DNA of 64,000 nt from CATOSK01 sp034423195 (GTDB lineage: Bacteria > Chloroflexota > Dehalococcoidia > Lucifugimonadales > UBA3495). Numbering within the stretch: the first letter of the stretch is position 1; each line of letters starts with the position of its first letter. Location: positions 1-64,000 of the forward strand of contig DAOUIZ010000070.1 of the NCBI GenBank assembly GCA_034423195.1. Reading direction: 5' to 3'. Made by a program: the position numbers and the translations under genes. The notes beneath the pieces are model-generated. The model was not told the DNA's origin. It worked only from the letters and a program-made list of their open reading frames with translations, and made no database searches. Of the stretch, positions 34,149-44,500 are shown piece by piece.

Positions 34149-35321
34149 ATGTCTTTGGAATTTGGCGTTTTTGACCACATCGAACCGGTCCCGGGCCTGC
34201 CGCTGGACGAGATCTACCGTCTCCGGCTGAAACAGCTGGAGCGGCTGGACTCGGCCGGGTTCTACTCCTACCACTTGGCGGAGCACCACACCCCGGCGGT
34301 CCACAGCCTGGCCCCGTCCCAGAACGTTTTTCTCGCGGCGGCGGCCCAGCGGACCAGCCGCATCCGCCTCGGGCCGTGCATCTACGTGCTGCCCCTGCAC
34401 CACCCCTTGCGCCTCATCGAAGAAATCTGCATGCTGGACAACCTGTGCGACGGCCGCATGGAGATTGGCGTAGGGCGGGGCGGCGTCCTCGAAGCCTACT
34501 TCTGGGGGCAGGAGTCCGACGTCGAGATCAACTTCGCCCGCTACCGGGAGAACCTGGAAATCATCCAGCACGGGTTGAGCCATGAGGAGCTGGACTACGA
34601 CGGGGAGTTCTTCAAGTTCGAGCGGCTTCCCATGCGGCTGCGTCCCAAGCAGACGCCCTATCCTCCCTTCTGGTACATGCGGAACGTGGAGACCGCCGCC
34701 ATGGACGGGATGAACACCATCATCGTCGGCGGGCTGGACAGCTTCGAGGCCAACGTCAAGCGGTACAGGGAGCTTTGGGAGGAGTACCAGGGGAAGGGAA
34801 CTCTCACCCTCCAGGGCACCGAGCCCAAGATAAGCCTGGTGAACCACCTGGTCCTGGCGGAAACGGACGAGGAAGCCCTCCGCATCGGCGAGCCGGCCTG
34901 GGAACACTACAAGTGGAACCTGGGAACCCCGCGCCGCCTGGAGGCGGAGAGCCGGGGCCTGACCCAGTTCCTGGTGCCCAACGACCAGATGCGTCCCCGG
35001 GGCGCGCCGGACCGGGAGGCCCGCCGCGACCTCTACTGGGAAATGGAGCAACGCTCCGAGGAGCAGCAGCGTCGGCGCCAGGCTCCCGGCGGCTTGGGAG
35101 GCGTGGCCGGACAGGGCGCGGGATTCGGCGTTATCGCCGGCTCACCGGCCAGCGTGCGGGAGTACATGGACGAGTACGTCGCCACCGGGGCCAACTACTT
35201 CGTCTGCTCCTTCCAGTGGGGCGACCTGACCCACGATCAGGCCATGCAGTCGCTGGAACTGTTCGTCGAAGAGATAATGCCCCACTACTCGGGGACGGCT
35301 GAGGTAGCCGCTTCGGTCTGA
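34149..35321 (+). CDS. Luciferase-like flavin-dependent monooxygenase (LLM 2)
   Basis: 390 residues. LEFGVFDHIEPVPGLPLDEI opens the barrel. GFYSYHLAEHHTPAVHSLAP, RIRLGPCIYVLPLHHPLRLI and CDGRMEIGVGRGG follow as the conserved luciferase-fold strands. It has an insertion rich in Arg and Gln (EEQQRRRQAPGG) around residue 300, then VIAGSPASVREYMDEYV near the end. Substrate unknown. GGAGCAACC precedes the ATG. Last gene of cassette 1, ending at a strong terminator shared with a convergent gene. Confidence 0.92.
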   Translation: MSLEFGVFDHIEPVPGLPLDEIYRLRLKQLERLDSAGFYSYHLAEHHTPAVHSLAPSQNVFLAAAAQRTSRIRLGPCIYVLPLHHPLRLIEEICMLDNLCDGRMEIGVGRGGVLEAYFWGQESDVEINFARYRENLEIIQHGLSHEELDYDGEFFKFERLPMRLRPKQTPYPPFWYMRNVETAAMDGMNTIIVGGLDSFEANVKRYRELWEEYQGKGTLTLQGTEPKISLVNHLVLAETDEEALRIGEPAWEHYKWNLGTPRRLEAESRGLTQFLVPNDQMRPRGAPDREARRDLYWEMEQRSEEQQRRRQAPGGLGGVAGQGAGFGVIAGSPASVREYMDEYVATGANYFVCSFQWGDLTHDQAMQSLELFVEEIMPHYSGTAEVAASV

Positions 35322-35359
35322 GCGGTTGCACCCAATAACCCGGTCCCGCCAGCGAAACA

Positions 35360-35400
35360 GGACGGGCAGGCTCCAGGCAACAATCTGGGCCTGCCCGTCC
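35360..35400. terminator. Bidirectional terminator after LLM 2
   Basis: GGACGGGCAGG (35360-35370) pairs with CCTGCCCGTCC (35390-35400). TTCTTCTG follows on the plus strand. It separates the convergent LLM 2 and cupin-like genes. Confidence 0.8.
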
Positions 35401-35415
35401 TTCTTCTGCCAGGTG

Positions 35416-35754
35416 TTATTCCTCCGGCGGCCTTATCTGGAGTGTGACGTTGTACCCGTCCGGGTAGGTCGTGGTGTGCCCCTGCCCCGTGGTGTCCTCG
35501 ATGAGCCGCACGTCCCCCACCTCGAAGGTATGCGAAGTGCCGTCGGCCAACCCGATGATCGTCCTTCCCACCAACCCCACCTGCCAGCGCCGGAAGGGAG
35601 CCGGGTGGTAGTCGGAAAAGTGCCCCGGCTCCCGCTGGGACACGGCGAAATTCATCTGCGCTCCCTCGACCCGGATCTCCTTCAGGGCGTCCTCGGTTAG
35701 TTCCTCGATGTGGCTCTTGCCGTCGTCGCCGGAATAAAGGCGGTAAACTCCCAT
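35416..35754 (-). CDS. Small cupin-like protein
   Basis: 112 residues from the ATG at 35754 (GGAGAAGC just upstream). A single beta-barrel domain with GTSHTFEVGDVRLIEDTTGQ then GHTTT, a cupin-type second motif in which GD and GH are at the expected places. The first motif is weak (DYHPAPFRRWQ). It may bind a small ligand or metal; no reaction can be named. It is the only minus-strand gene between the two DUF1800 cassettes. Confidence 0.75.
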   Translation of the reverse strand: MGVYRLYSGDDGKSHIEELTEDALKEIRVEGAQMNFAVSQREPGHFSDYHPAPFRRWQVGLVGRTIIGLADGTSHTFEVGDVRLIEDTTGQGHTTTYPDGYNVTLQIRPPEE

Positions 35755-36073
35755 GATGCTTCTCCACGCCGTGTTTTCCCGGGTTTCACCTACCCGGCGG
35801 CGCAGTTTAGCACACCGGGAAGGGATGGCTGTCGCACTTGGATTGGGCAGGCGTCGCAGGGCTCGGTGTTGACCCGTCGTCCCATCCACCCGGTTCCTCC
35901 AGGAATTGCTGACAGTAGGCCGTTGACGCCAGGCCCGGAGCAGGGTAGCGTAAATTATGTTGGACAAAGTCATCCCTGCACCTCTACTCGTCTTCCTCTA
36001 TTCCGTATGGCGTATCATCAGTTTCCTTGGTCTTTCTTCGGGACGGCTATTTGGCCTCGGGTGCTTGCCGGAA

Positions 36074-36247
36074 TGTCCCGAAAATGTCCCAAAATGTCTC
36101 ACCATGTCCCAATCACTGTCCCTATATGCCCCGGACGTGGGGCGAAAAAGCCTCCAAATGGCGCTGAAATCACCGTAATTCAGGCGGTTTTACGCACGAA
36201 AACCAGCAAATGTCCCACAAGCAAATTTTCCTCGGCCTCCCATGTCC
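36074..36247. repeat. Array of TGTCC boxes (array B)
   Basis: TGTCC(C/T) starts at 36074, 36085, 36095 (TGTCT), 36105, 36117, 36211 and 36243. The first five are 10-12 bp apart. An inverted box (GGACA) is at 35962. This lies in the 687-bp gap 35755-36441 before DUF1800 gene 2, which has no gene I can support. Flanks are less GC-rich than the surroundings. The same boxes form array A at 9939-10069. Confidence 0.6.
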
Positions 36248-36441
36248 CGATAAACCTGCGCCGGAGGCAGACGGCTGTCTGCTCTTCCATGGTTGAACCC
36301 CTGTTTCTGCTGGACTAGGCAGGGGCAATCGTGTAACATTTGGGCCAACATCGGGGAGTCCGGGTTTCGTAAACTTGGGCTCAATCCGGCGAACATTTCA
36401 AGCGTCCCGGGGCGTTTGACTCCGGGGAAAGGACAGAGAAT

Positions 36442-37851
36442 ATGCCCGGTGGTGAAGACCTGGCCCTGATGGCCCACCTGATGCGCCGCGCCGGGTTCGG
36501 CGCTAATCGCGACGAGCTGGAACGAAGGCTGGCCCAGGGATACGAAGCCACGGTGGAAGAACTACTCAACCCGGAGGAGCAGCCGCCCTTCGACGACGAT
36601 CTGGCCTACCGCTACATTCCCTACTACCGCATGGGGACCGGCGTCCCCTCCTACCAGACCTACTGGATGTACCGCATGGTGGCGACCCAGCGTCCGCTGG
36701 AAGAGAAGATGACCCTGTTCTGGCACCACATCTTCGCCACCAGCCACTCCAAGATGAACCGTAACCCGCAGATGAACCAGCAGTTGCAGCTCTTCCGCGG
36801 GTTTGCCCTGGGCAGCTTCCGCACCATCCTCGTCGAGCTGTCCAAGGACCCGGCCATGATCTACTGGCTGGACAACAACGAGAACCACAACGGCGCTCCC
36901 AACGAGAACTATGGGCGGGAGCTGCTGGAGCTGTTCTCCATGGGCGTCGGCAAGGACATGGAGTTCAACTACTCCGAAGACGATGTCAAGGAGTGCGCGC
37001 GGGCTTTTACCGGCTGGACCATGGCCCCTCAGTTGCCCCGCTATCCCTACGGGGACTACTGCTGGCAGTTCGAGTACCGCTCCGACGACCATGACCACGG
37101 CGAGAAGACCTTCCTCGGCGAGAGCGGACGGTTCAACGGCGAGGACATCGTTGACATAATCGTGAAACAACCGGCCACCGCCCGGTTCGTGGCCCGCCAT
37201 CTGTACAACTTCTTCGTGGCCGACGAGCCGCAGGTCCCGGCCTGGCAGACCACTCCGCCCCAGGACCCGGATGCGATAAAGTCCCTGGAGGACGAGTACT
37301 TCCGCTCCAACGGCGACATCCGCTCCATGCTGCGGGTGCTGTTCAACTCGGACTTCTTCAAGGAAGCCCGCTATAAGAAGGTGAAGAGTCCGGCGGAACT
37401 GGTGGCCGGCGTGATGCGGCTGGTGGACGACTACACATCTCCCAAGCCCAACAGCCACGAAATCACCTTCGCCTCGGCCTACATGGGACAGGACTTGCTC
37501 AACCCGCCGACGGTGGAAGGCTGGCACACCGGACGGGAATGGATCGACAGCGGCGCTCTGGTGGAGCGGGTCAACTTCGCCGCCGACCGGGTGGGCAACA
37601 TCGACAACCCCGGCGTCCGGCGGATGGTTGACCGCCTGCGGCCCGACGCCGAGACCCTGACCGCCGAGGAACTGGTGGACGCCTGCCTGGACCTGGCCGG
37701 TCCGGTGGTGGTGTCCGACGACCGGCGGTCTGAGCTGGTGGCCCACGTCCAGCGGGACCAGGCCGCCAAGCCCGGCAACGATGCCTTCGAGCAGCGGGTC
37801 ACCGGCCTGCTCCGGCTCATCGTATCTTCCCGCGAATACCAGTTCGCTTAG
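36442..37851 (+). CDS. DUF1800 family protein (cassette 2)
   Basis: 469 residues, very similar to the protein at 29823: same opening (DLALMAHLMRRAGFGANRDE), PLEEKMTLFWHHIFAT, NYGRELLELFSMGVG, ARAFTGWTMAP, PATARFVARHLYNFFVADEP and the ending SSREYQFA. GGGGAAAGGACAG lies before the ATG. The insert KDMEFNYSEDD after the SMGVG block is four residues longer than in copy 1. A paralogue from cassette duplication. It starts 13 bases before the NHL gene. Confidence 0.93.
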   Translation: MPGGEDLALMAHLMRRAGFGANRDELERRLAQGYEATVEELLNPEEQPPFDDDLAYRYIPYYRMGTGVPSYQTYWMYRMVATQRPLEEKMTLFWHHIFATSHSKMNRNPQMNQQLQLFRGFALGSFRTILVELSKDPAMIYWLDNNENHNGAPNENYGRELLELFSMGVGKDMEFNYSEDDVKECARAFTGWTMAPQLPRYPYGDYCWQFEYRSDDHDHGEKTFLGESGRFNGEDIVDIIVKQPATARFVARHLYNFFVADEPQVPAWQTTPPQDPDAIKSLEDEYFRSNGDIRSMLRVLFNSDFFKEARYKKVKSPAELVAGVMRLVDDYTSPKPNSHEITFASAYMGQDLLNPPTVEGWHTGREWIDSGALVERVNFAADRVGNIDNPGVRRMVDRLRPDAETLTAEELVDACLDLAGPVVVSDDRRSELVAHVQRDQAAKPGNDAFEQRVTGLLRLIVSSREYQFA

Positions 37852-37863
37852 GGAGGCGACGGC

Positions 37864-38853
37864 ATGACTTCAACCGCAACCAGGACGCCAACCTACCGTT
37901 ACAGCTACACCATCGGCAACCAGGCCACGCCGCCGGCCCACGGCTTCTCCGGCCCGGTCAGCGTCGCCTGCGCCGGCAACGGGTTGCTGTACGTGATGTG
38001 CAGCTACTACGAGTACCAGCCCGCCTGGAAGTTCGTCGCCAAGTGCAACATGGACGAGGACTACCTGGGCGCTTTCGGTTCCTACGGGGCGGGGGACGGC
38101 CAGTTCACCTGGCCCAACACCGTCGCCGTGGACCGCACCGGACTGGTCTACGTCTCCGACGAATGGCTCCAGCGCATCTCGGTCTTCGACGGGGATGGGC
38201 AGTTCATCAGGAAGCTGGAGCAGCAGGGGTCATCCGACGGCCAGTGGGACCGGCCCGCCGGGATCATCTTCGATGCCGACGACAACATGCTGGTGGTGGA
38301 CAGCCTGAACAGCCGCGTCCAGAAGCTCACCAAGGACGGCGAGTTCATCAGCAAGTTCGGCGAGTTCGGAGATGGCGAGGGCCAGTTCAACACTCCCTGG
38401 GGAATCAACCTGGACCGGGACGGCAACATCTACGTCGCCGATTGGCGCAACGACCGCATCCAGAAGTTCGACTCCGGGGGCCGCTTCCTGCAACAGTTCG
38501 GCGGCCCCGGGGACGGGGAGGGCGGCCTGCACCGCCCCAGCGGAGTGGCGGTGGACTCCCAGGGCTACGTTTACGTCTCCGACTGGGGCCACGACATCGT
38601 CCAGGTCTTCGACCCCCAGGGCGGATACGTGACCAGGTTTATTGGCGACTGCTACGGCTACACCAAGTGGGCTGTGGCCCGAATGGCTTCCGACCCGGAG
38701 GGCATGTCCAGGGAGCGGGCGGTGGTCAAGGACTTCACCGTCGAGCGCGTGTTCTTCCAGCCAACCACCGTAAGAGTTGACGACCAGGACCGCATCCTGG
38801 TCGTGGATACCGGGCGGCACCGCATCCAGATCTACGAGCGGGTCCCCGAATAG
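37864..38853 (+). CDS. NHL-repeat beta-propeller protein (cassette 2)
   Basis: 329 residues, no signal peptide. It starts MTSTATRTPTYRYSYTIG and continues with NHL blades such as GDGQFTWPNTVAVDRTGLVY and GEGQFNTPWGINLDRDGNIY, each followed by VADW.N.RIQKF-like strands. Paralogue of 33102. Here the gene lies between DUF1800 and DUF1501, whereas in cassette 1 it follows DUF1501 and the HEPN-like gene. AGGGAGGCG precedes the ATG. Confidence 0.9.
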   Translation: MTSTATRTPTYRYSYTIGNQATPPAHGFSGPVSVACAGNGLLYVMCSYYEYQPAWKFVAKCNMDEDYLGAFGSYGAGDGQFTWPNTVAVDRTGLVYVSDEWLQRISVFDGDGQFIRKLEQQGSSDGQWDRPAGIIFDADDNMLVVDSLNSRVQKLTKDGEFISKFGEFGDGEGQFNTPWGINLDRDGNIYVADWRNDRIQKFDSGGRFLQQFGGPGDGEGGLHRPSGVAVDSQGYVYVSDWGHDIVQVFDPQGGYVTRFIGDCYGYTKWAVARMASDPEGMSRERAVVKDFTVERVFFQPTTVRVDDQDRILVVDTGRHRIQIYERVPE

Positions 38854-38917
38854 CGTTTCCCGGACCACCAGCGCGGGCCGCCAGGCCGCGACTCTCACTA
38901 CAAGAGGAGCAAACAAC

Positions 38918-40045
38918 ATGACCTCAACCCACAAGGACCCGATCCTGGTAGTCATCCAGCTTACCGGCGGCAACGACTACCTGAACACGCTGATTCCCTA
39001 CGGCGACCCGCTGTACTACGACAATCGCAGCAACGTGGCCATCCCCGCTGAGGAAGTGCTCCCGCTGGACAGACATTTCGGTTTCCACCCGGCGGCGGCC
39101 CCCATCAAGGACCTGTACGACCAGGGCAAGGTGGCCATCATCAACGGCGTCGGCTACCCCAACCCCAACCGCTCCCACTTCCGCTCCATGGACATCTGGC
39201 ACACCTGCGAGCCCGACAAGGTGGGCACCGAGGGCTGGCTGGGACGGGTCATCCGGGACCTGGACCCCAAGGCCGAGAACGTGCTGACCGGCGTTAACTT
39301 CGGACGCGGCCTTCCCCGGGCCCTGGCCCTCTCCGGCGTTCCCGTTGCCTCCGTCGCCGTCCTGGAGACCTACGGCGTCCTGACCGGCATCAGTGAGGAG
39401 CCGGACCGGAGCGAGGCGCTGGACGTCTTCGCCCGCATGTATGCTCCGACGCTGGGCAGCGGCCCGGTCATGGAGTACCTGGGGCAGACCGGGCTGGACG
39501 CGCTCAAGGGCGCGGACATCCTGAAGACGGCCCCGGAAAAGTACAACACCGAGATCGAGTACGCCGACTCTCCCATCGGGCGCAACCTGCAGGGCATCTC
39601 CAAGGTGCTGACCGCCGACCTGGGCACCCGCATCTTCTACACCCAGCACGGCGGCTACGACACCCACGCCAACCAGGGACCGGTGCATCCCAAGCTCTGG
39701 ACCGAGCTTTCCCAGGGCGTATCCGACTTCTACGCCGACCTGAAGGCCCACGACATGGCCGACAACGTGCTGATGTTCGTGTTCACCGAGTTCGGCCGCC
39801 GCGTCCGGGACAACGGCTCCGGCACCGACCACGGCTCGGGCGGGCTGGCCCTGGCCATCGGGGACCCCGTGAAGGGCGGGATGTACAGCGAGTACCCGTC
39901 CCTGAAGGACGAGGACCTGCTGGAAGGCGACCTGCACTTCAACATGGACTACCGGGGTGTCTACGGCACCATGGTAGAGAAGTGGCTGGGCATCGACGCC
40001 AACGCCGTCACCGGCGGCAACTTCGAGCAGCTTGACTTCGTGTAG
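38918..40045 (+). CDS. DUF1501 family protein (cassette 2)
   Basis: 375 residues, paralogue of 31299. It opens KDPILVVIQLTGGNDYLNTL and keeps RSHFRSMDIWHTCEPDKVG, FTEFGRRVRDNGSGTDHG and the terminal WLGIDANAVTGGNFEQLDFV. AAGAGGAGC precedes the ATG; the frame is open 141 bases upstream over the end of the NHL gene but without family similarity. No Tat or Sec signal. Followed by a strong terminator, so LLM 3 is probably separately transcribed. Confidence 0.93.
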   Translation: MTSTHKDPILVVIQLTGGNDYLNTLIPYGDPLYYDNRSNVAIPAEEVLPLDRHFGFHPAAAPIKDLYDQGKVAIINGVGYPNPNRSHFRSMDIWHTCEPDKVGTEGWLGRVIRDLDPKAENVLTGVNFGRGLPRALALSGVPVASVAVLETYGVLTGISEEPDRSEALDVFARMYAPTLGSGPVMEYLGQTGLDALKGADILKTAPEKYNTEIEYADSPIGRNLQGISKVLTADLGTRIFYTQHGGYDTHANQGPVHPKLWTELSQGVSDFYADLKAHDMADNVLMFVFTEFGRRVRDNGSGTDHGSGGLALAIGDPVKGGMYSEYPSLKDEDLLEGDLHFNMDYRGVYGTMVEKWLGIDANAVTGGNFEQLDFV

Positions 40046-40080
40046 ACCGGCGCCGTTTCCCGGAAATACCGTCAGGACCC

Positions 40081-40106
40081 GGGGCGCACCCGACAAGGTG
40101 CGCCCC
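40081..40106 (+). terminator. Terminator after DUF1501 gene 2
   Basis: GGGGCGCACC-CGACAA-GGTGCGCCCC, a perfect 10-bp stem, then TTCTTTCG. Confidence 0.88.
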
Positions 40107-40166
40107 TTCTTTCGCCCGGCGAAGCGTTCCAACGGGCCAGCCCCTACGTAAGGAGCCGAACCAACC

Positions 40167-41522
40167 TTGTCCCAACACGACCCCAGGCAGATGGTACTGG
40201 TGGGCTTTATCCAGGCCTCCAACTGCTCCAACTACCCGGGTTCCTGGCGGCATCCGGACGGCTCCGACGATTTCCTGCTGCCCCAGTACTACCAGCACAT
40301 CGCCCGAACCCTGGAGAAGGGCAAGTTCCACCTGGCCTTCGTGGATGACCGGCTGGCCATGCCCGACCGGTACGGCGACTCCATCGCGGCGGCGGTGGAG
40401 CACGGCATCCGGACGGTAAAGCTGGACCTGGGCCCGGTGGTCACGGCCATGTCGCTGGCTACGGAGCGCATCGGGATCGGCGCCACCTATTCCACCACCT
40501 ACCACGCTCCCTTCCACGTCGCCCGCCTGTTCGCCACCCTGGATCACTTCAGCGGCGGGCGCATCGCCTGGAACGTGGTCACGTCCCTGAACGACTCGGA
40601 AGCGCTGAACTTCGGGGAGGATGCCCACCTCGCCCACGACCTGCGCTACGACCGGGCCGACGAGTTCATGGGGACCGCCTTCGGCCTGTGGGACACCTGG
40701 GGCGAGGAGGCGTTGGTCCTGGGCCGGGCGGAGGGACGGTTCGCCGATCCCTCCCGGGTTCGCCGCCTGGACCACAGCGGTGAGTGGTTCAAGTCCCGGG
40801 GGCCGCTGACTGTCCCCCGGTGTCCGCAGGGGCGCCCGGTCATCATCCAGGCCGGGCAGAGCGGACGGGGCAGAGAATTCGCCGCCCGCTGGGGAGAGCT
40901 GGTGTTCGTTATCGTCCCCACCTTGGAAGCATGCCGCGCCCACCGCGCGGCTATCCGGGAGCAGGCTGCTGGCCTGGGCCGCGACCCGGACACGGTCATC
41001 GTGTCGCCGGCAGTGTACGTGGTGGTCGACGAAACCGAGCACCGGGCGCGGGAGAAGCTGGAGGAATTGAAGGCGCTGGCCCATCCGATGGACTCGGTGG
41101 TGCTCCTGTCCGAGGTGTTCAACTACGACTTCTCGGTCCATCCGCTGGACGAGTCGCTTTCCGACGATGTGTTGGACTCGATATCCGGCCTGAGGGGTTT
41201 CCTCGACCGGGTCATGCAGCGCAGCGCCGGGGGCAACCCCTCGGTGCGGGACTTCATCCGGTTCAGCGGGCGGGGGACGCTGGACGAGCTGCCCACCTTC
41301 GCGGGCACTCCGGCCCGGGTGGCGGATGGCTTGGAAAAATGGTTCCGGGAGGGGGCTTGCGACGGATTCGTGCTGGCGGCCACCCACATCCCGGGCGCCT
41401 ACGAAGACTTCGTGGAGATGGTGGTCCCGGAGTTGCAGCGGCGGGGGCTTTTCCGCACCGGCTACCGGGGAGCGACCCTGCGGGAAAATCTGGGGCTGGA
41501 GCGGCCCGGAGACCGGAGCTAG
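40167..41522 (+). CDS. NtaA/SnaA/DszA-type flavin monooxygenase (LLM 3)
   Basis: 451 residues, the longer subgroup of the luciferase superfamily that includes nitrilotriacetate and dibenzothiophene-sulfone monooxygenases. Typical blocks are GSWRHPDGSDDFLLPQYYQH, YSTTYHAPFHVARLFATLDH, SGGRIAWNVVTSLNDSEALN, the flavin-contact segment RPVIIQAGQSGRGREFAARW, and CDGFVLAATHIPGAYEDFV near the end. It appears to start with TTG, with AAGGAG 11 bases upstream. Substrate cannot be named. Its TAG shares CTAG with the stop of dnaE. Confidence 0.9.
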   Translation: MSQHDPRQMVLVGFIQASNCSNYPGSWRHPDGSDDFLLPQYYQHIARTLEKGKFHLAFVDDRLAMPDRYGDSIAAAVEHGIRTVKLDLGPVVTAMSLATERIGIGATYSTTYHAPFHVARLFATLDHFSGGRIAWNVVTSLNDSEALNFGEDAHLAHDLRYDRADEFMGTAFGLWDTWGEEALVLGRAEGRFADPSRVRRLDHSGEWFKSRGPLTVPRCPQGRPVIIQAGQSGRGREFAARWGELVFVIVPTLEACRAHRAAIREQAAGLGRDPDTVIVSPAVYVVVDETEHRAREKLEELKALAHPMDSVVLLSEVFNYDFSVHPLDESLSDDVLDSISGLRGFLDRVMQRSAGGNPSVRDFIRFSGRGTLDELPTFAGTPARVADGLEKWFREGACDGFVLAATHIPGAYEDFVEMVVPELQRRGLFRTGYRGATLRENLGLERPGDRS

Positions 41523-44500
41523 GGAGCCTCGCTCTCCCGCTGCAGGCTTTCAAGGGATTCCACTGAGACGGTGTCGGGGCCGAGCAACTCCTGCAGCCGC
41601 CGGTCCAAGTCGGAGCAGTACTCGGTGCTGACCACGGGGAGCTCCATCAGCACCCGCCGCCCGCCGGTGTAGATTTCCAGGTGGACCCGGTCCTTCCCGG
41701 GGTACTCCAGCAGCACTTTGATCACTTCCCGGAGCAGGTGGGCGTCCTCGATGGCGTCGTCGGACTCCCGGATCTGGAGCACAACCGATTGGCCTCCGCC
41801 ATCCGGGGATGGCGACTCATCGGATGGGGGCGGGACTTGGGCCGCCCTGCTTTCGCTGCCGTTGCGGGAGGCTTTTACTCTCCCGTTGCCGTTCCCGTTT
41901 GCCTGGGTTGCTGGAGACTTGGCAGCGCCGTTGGAGTGGCCTTCGACGCTCCCGCTATGCCCGTTGACCGGAGCGTTCCCCGGTGGGGGAGGGGGTGGCG
42001 CGGATAGCGGTCCCGCCGGGGACTCCCTGACCATTCCCTTCGCCTTACCGTTCATCCCGTTCTGAGGTTGGGTGGGCGGCTCCTCCCAGGGCGGCGGCTC
42101 CGGTTCGGGGGGCATTGCCGTTGATTCGGCAGCGGGTAGCGAATATTCCTCGAGGTCGTCGCAGGCCAGGGAGTACTGGTCTCCCCGCAGCCGGAGCTTG
42201 CCCGTGACTCGGACCAGCTTGCCTTCCTGCCAGCGTCCGGCCGTCCGCTCCAGCACGTCGGGCCAGACCATGACCTCCGTCGGGCCGCCCAGCAGGTCCA
42301 GGGACACCACGAGAAATTTCTTCTGCTCCCGGGTGTACCGCTCGGTGACCGAGGAGATATGGCCCAGCAGCATCAGGGATTGCCCGCTCATCTCGTCGTT
42401 GAGGTCGTCAACGGATGAAATGGCATCGCCGGCTTCCAGGTTCGCCAACTCGAAGAGGGGATTGTAGGTCAGCGGAACGCCGATGAGTTCTCGCTCCCAG
42501 TTGGCTTTCTCCTCCGGGGACACGTCCTTCCCCGTGAGTTCGATTCCCGGGAGGCTCGCACCCGAACCGCCCCCCATGGCGTCGAACATGCTGGTCTGGC
42601 CGGAATTCCGGATGCGGGACTCCATCTGCGCCGCACCAAGAATCTGGTCTATGGATGCCAGGACGGCCCCCCGGTCTCCCAGGGAGTCGAAGGTGCCGGC
42701 CTTGACCAGGCTCTCCAGGGTGCGGCGGTTCAGCGCGCTGACGTCGGCCCGCTTGCAGAAGTCGTCGATGGAGCCATACGGGCCGTTGGCCCTGCGCTCC
42801 TCCACCAACGGACGCACCGCGCCCTCCCCGACGGTCTTCACTGCGGCCAGTCCCACCCGCAGAGCGGGTTGGGGCCCCGCATCCTTGTCGATGACGAAGA
42901 ACTCACCGGAGCGGTTGATGTCCGGCGGGAGCACCGGGATATTCAGCTTGAAGCACTCGTTGATGGCATTGACCACCTTGTCCGTGTGGTCGAGGCGGGA
43001 GTTGAGTACCGAGGCCATGTACTCCCGGGGGTAGTGGGCCTTGAAGTAGGCCGTCCAGTAGGATATGAGGGCATAGCTGACGCTGTGGGCCTTGTTGAAG
43101 GCGTATCCCGCGAAGGGTTCGATCAAGTCGAAGACCTTCACCGCGATGTCCTGCCCGAACCCCTTGCCCTGCGCTCCTTCGATGAACTTGTCCCGCTCCT
43201 CGGCCATCAGGGAGGCGATCTTCTTCCCCATCGCCTTGCGGACCGTGTCTGCCTCGCCCAGCGAGTATCCGGCGAAGCTCTGCAGGATGAGCAGCACCTG
43301 GTCCTGGTAGACGATGACCCCGTAGGTCTCGTCCAGAAGATCTTTGAGGCTAGGGTGGGGATAGGAAATGGGGATCTCGCCGTGCTTGGCTCCGATGAAG
43401 GTGTCGATGTGCTCCATCGGCCCGGGCCGGTACAGCGCGATCATGGCCGCGATGTCCTGCAGGGTGGAAGGCTGCAGGTCCTTGATGTACCGCTGCATCC
43501 CGGCGCTCTCCAGCTGGAAGACCTCGGTGGTCTTTCCCGAGGAGAGCAACTCGAAGGTTTCCCCGTCGTCCAGGGGCAGCCGGGAAATGTCGATCTTGAT
43601 TCCCCGTGTCTCGTCCAGCAGCTTGACCGCCCGGTCCAGGATGGTCAGGTTGGTCAGGCCCAGGAAGTCCATCTTCAGCAGGCCCAGCTTGGCCACCGGG
43701 TCCATGGAATACTGGGTCATCATCACCGGGCTGTTCTCATCGCCCCGGGATGGCCGCTGTAGCGGGACCGTCTGGGTCAACGGCTCGTCGGCGATGAGCA
43801 CTCCCGCGGCGTGGGTGCTGACGTGGTGGACAATCCCCTCCAGACCCTTCGCGTTGTCCACTAGGGTCTTGACCGGCTCCTCGTTCTGGTAGGCGTCGTA
43901 GAACTCCTGGTTGGCCGTCATGGCGTCATCCAGGGTGCGGGACTTGAACGGCACCATGCGGGCGATCCGGTCCACGTCCCCGTAGCTCATGCCCAGGCCC
44001 CGGCCCACGTCCCGCAGCGCCGCCTTGGCTCCCATGGTCCCGAAGGTGATAATCTGCGCCACCTTGTCTTTGCCGTACCGGTCAATGACGTAGTGCAGCA
44101 CCTCGTCCCGACGGTCGTCCTGGAAGTCCATGTCGATATCCGGCATTTCCTTCCGCTCGATGTTCAGAAACCGTTCGAAGACGAGACGGTACTCCAGCGG
44201 GTCGACGTCGGTGATGCCCAGACAGTAGAGGGCGACGCTGGCTGCCGCGCTTCCGCGAACCCCGAACAGGATGTTCCTGCGGCGGACGAAGTCTATGATG
44301 TCCCACACCACTAGGAAATAATTGGCGAACTGGGTATGCCGGATAACCTCCAGCTCGTAGCGGAGCCGCTGCTCCGCTTCGGGAGACGGCCCCCGGTAAC
44401 GCTCCCGGAACCCGTCCCAGCATAGCTGGGCCAGGTACTCGTCGGCATCTATGTCCCCGGGAGTGTGGTACTTGGGAAGGTGGGTCTGCCCGAACCCCAT

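Noticed and set aside
36074..36247. TGTCC array considered as a CRISPR array
   Set aside because: Units are only 5-7 bases with 10-12 bp spacing and no unique spacers; no cas genes are present.
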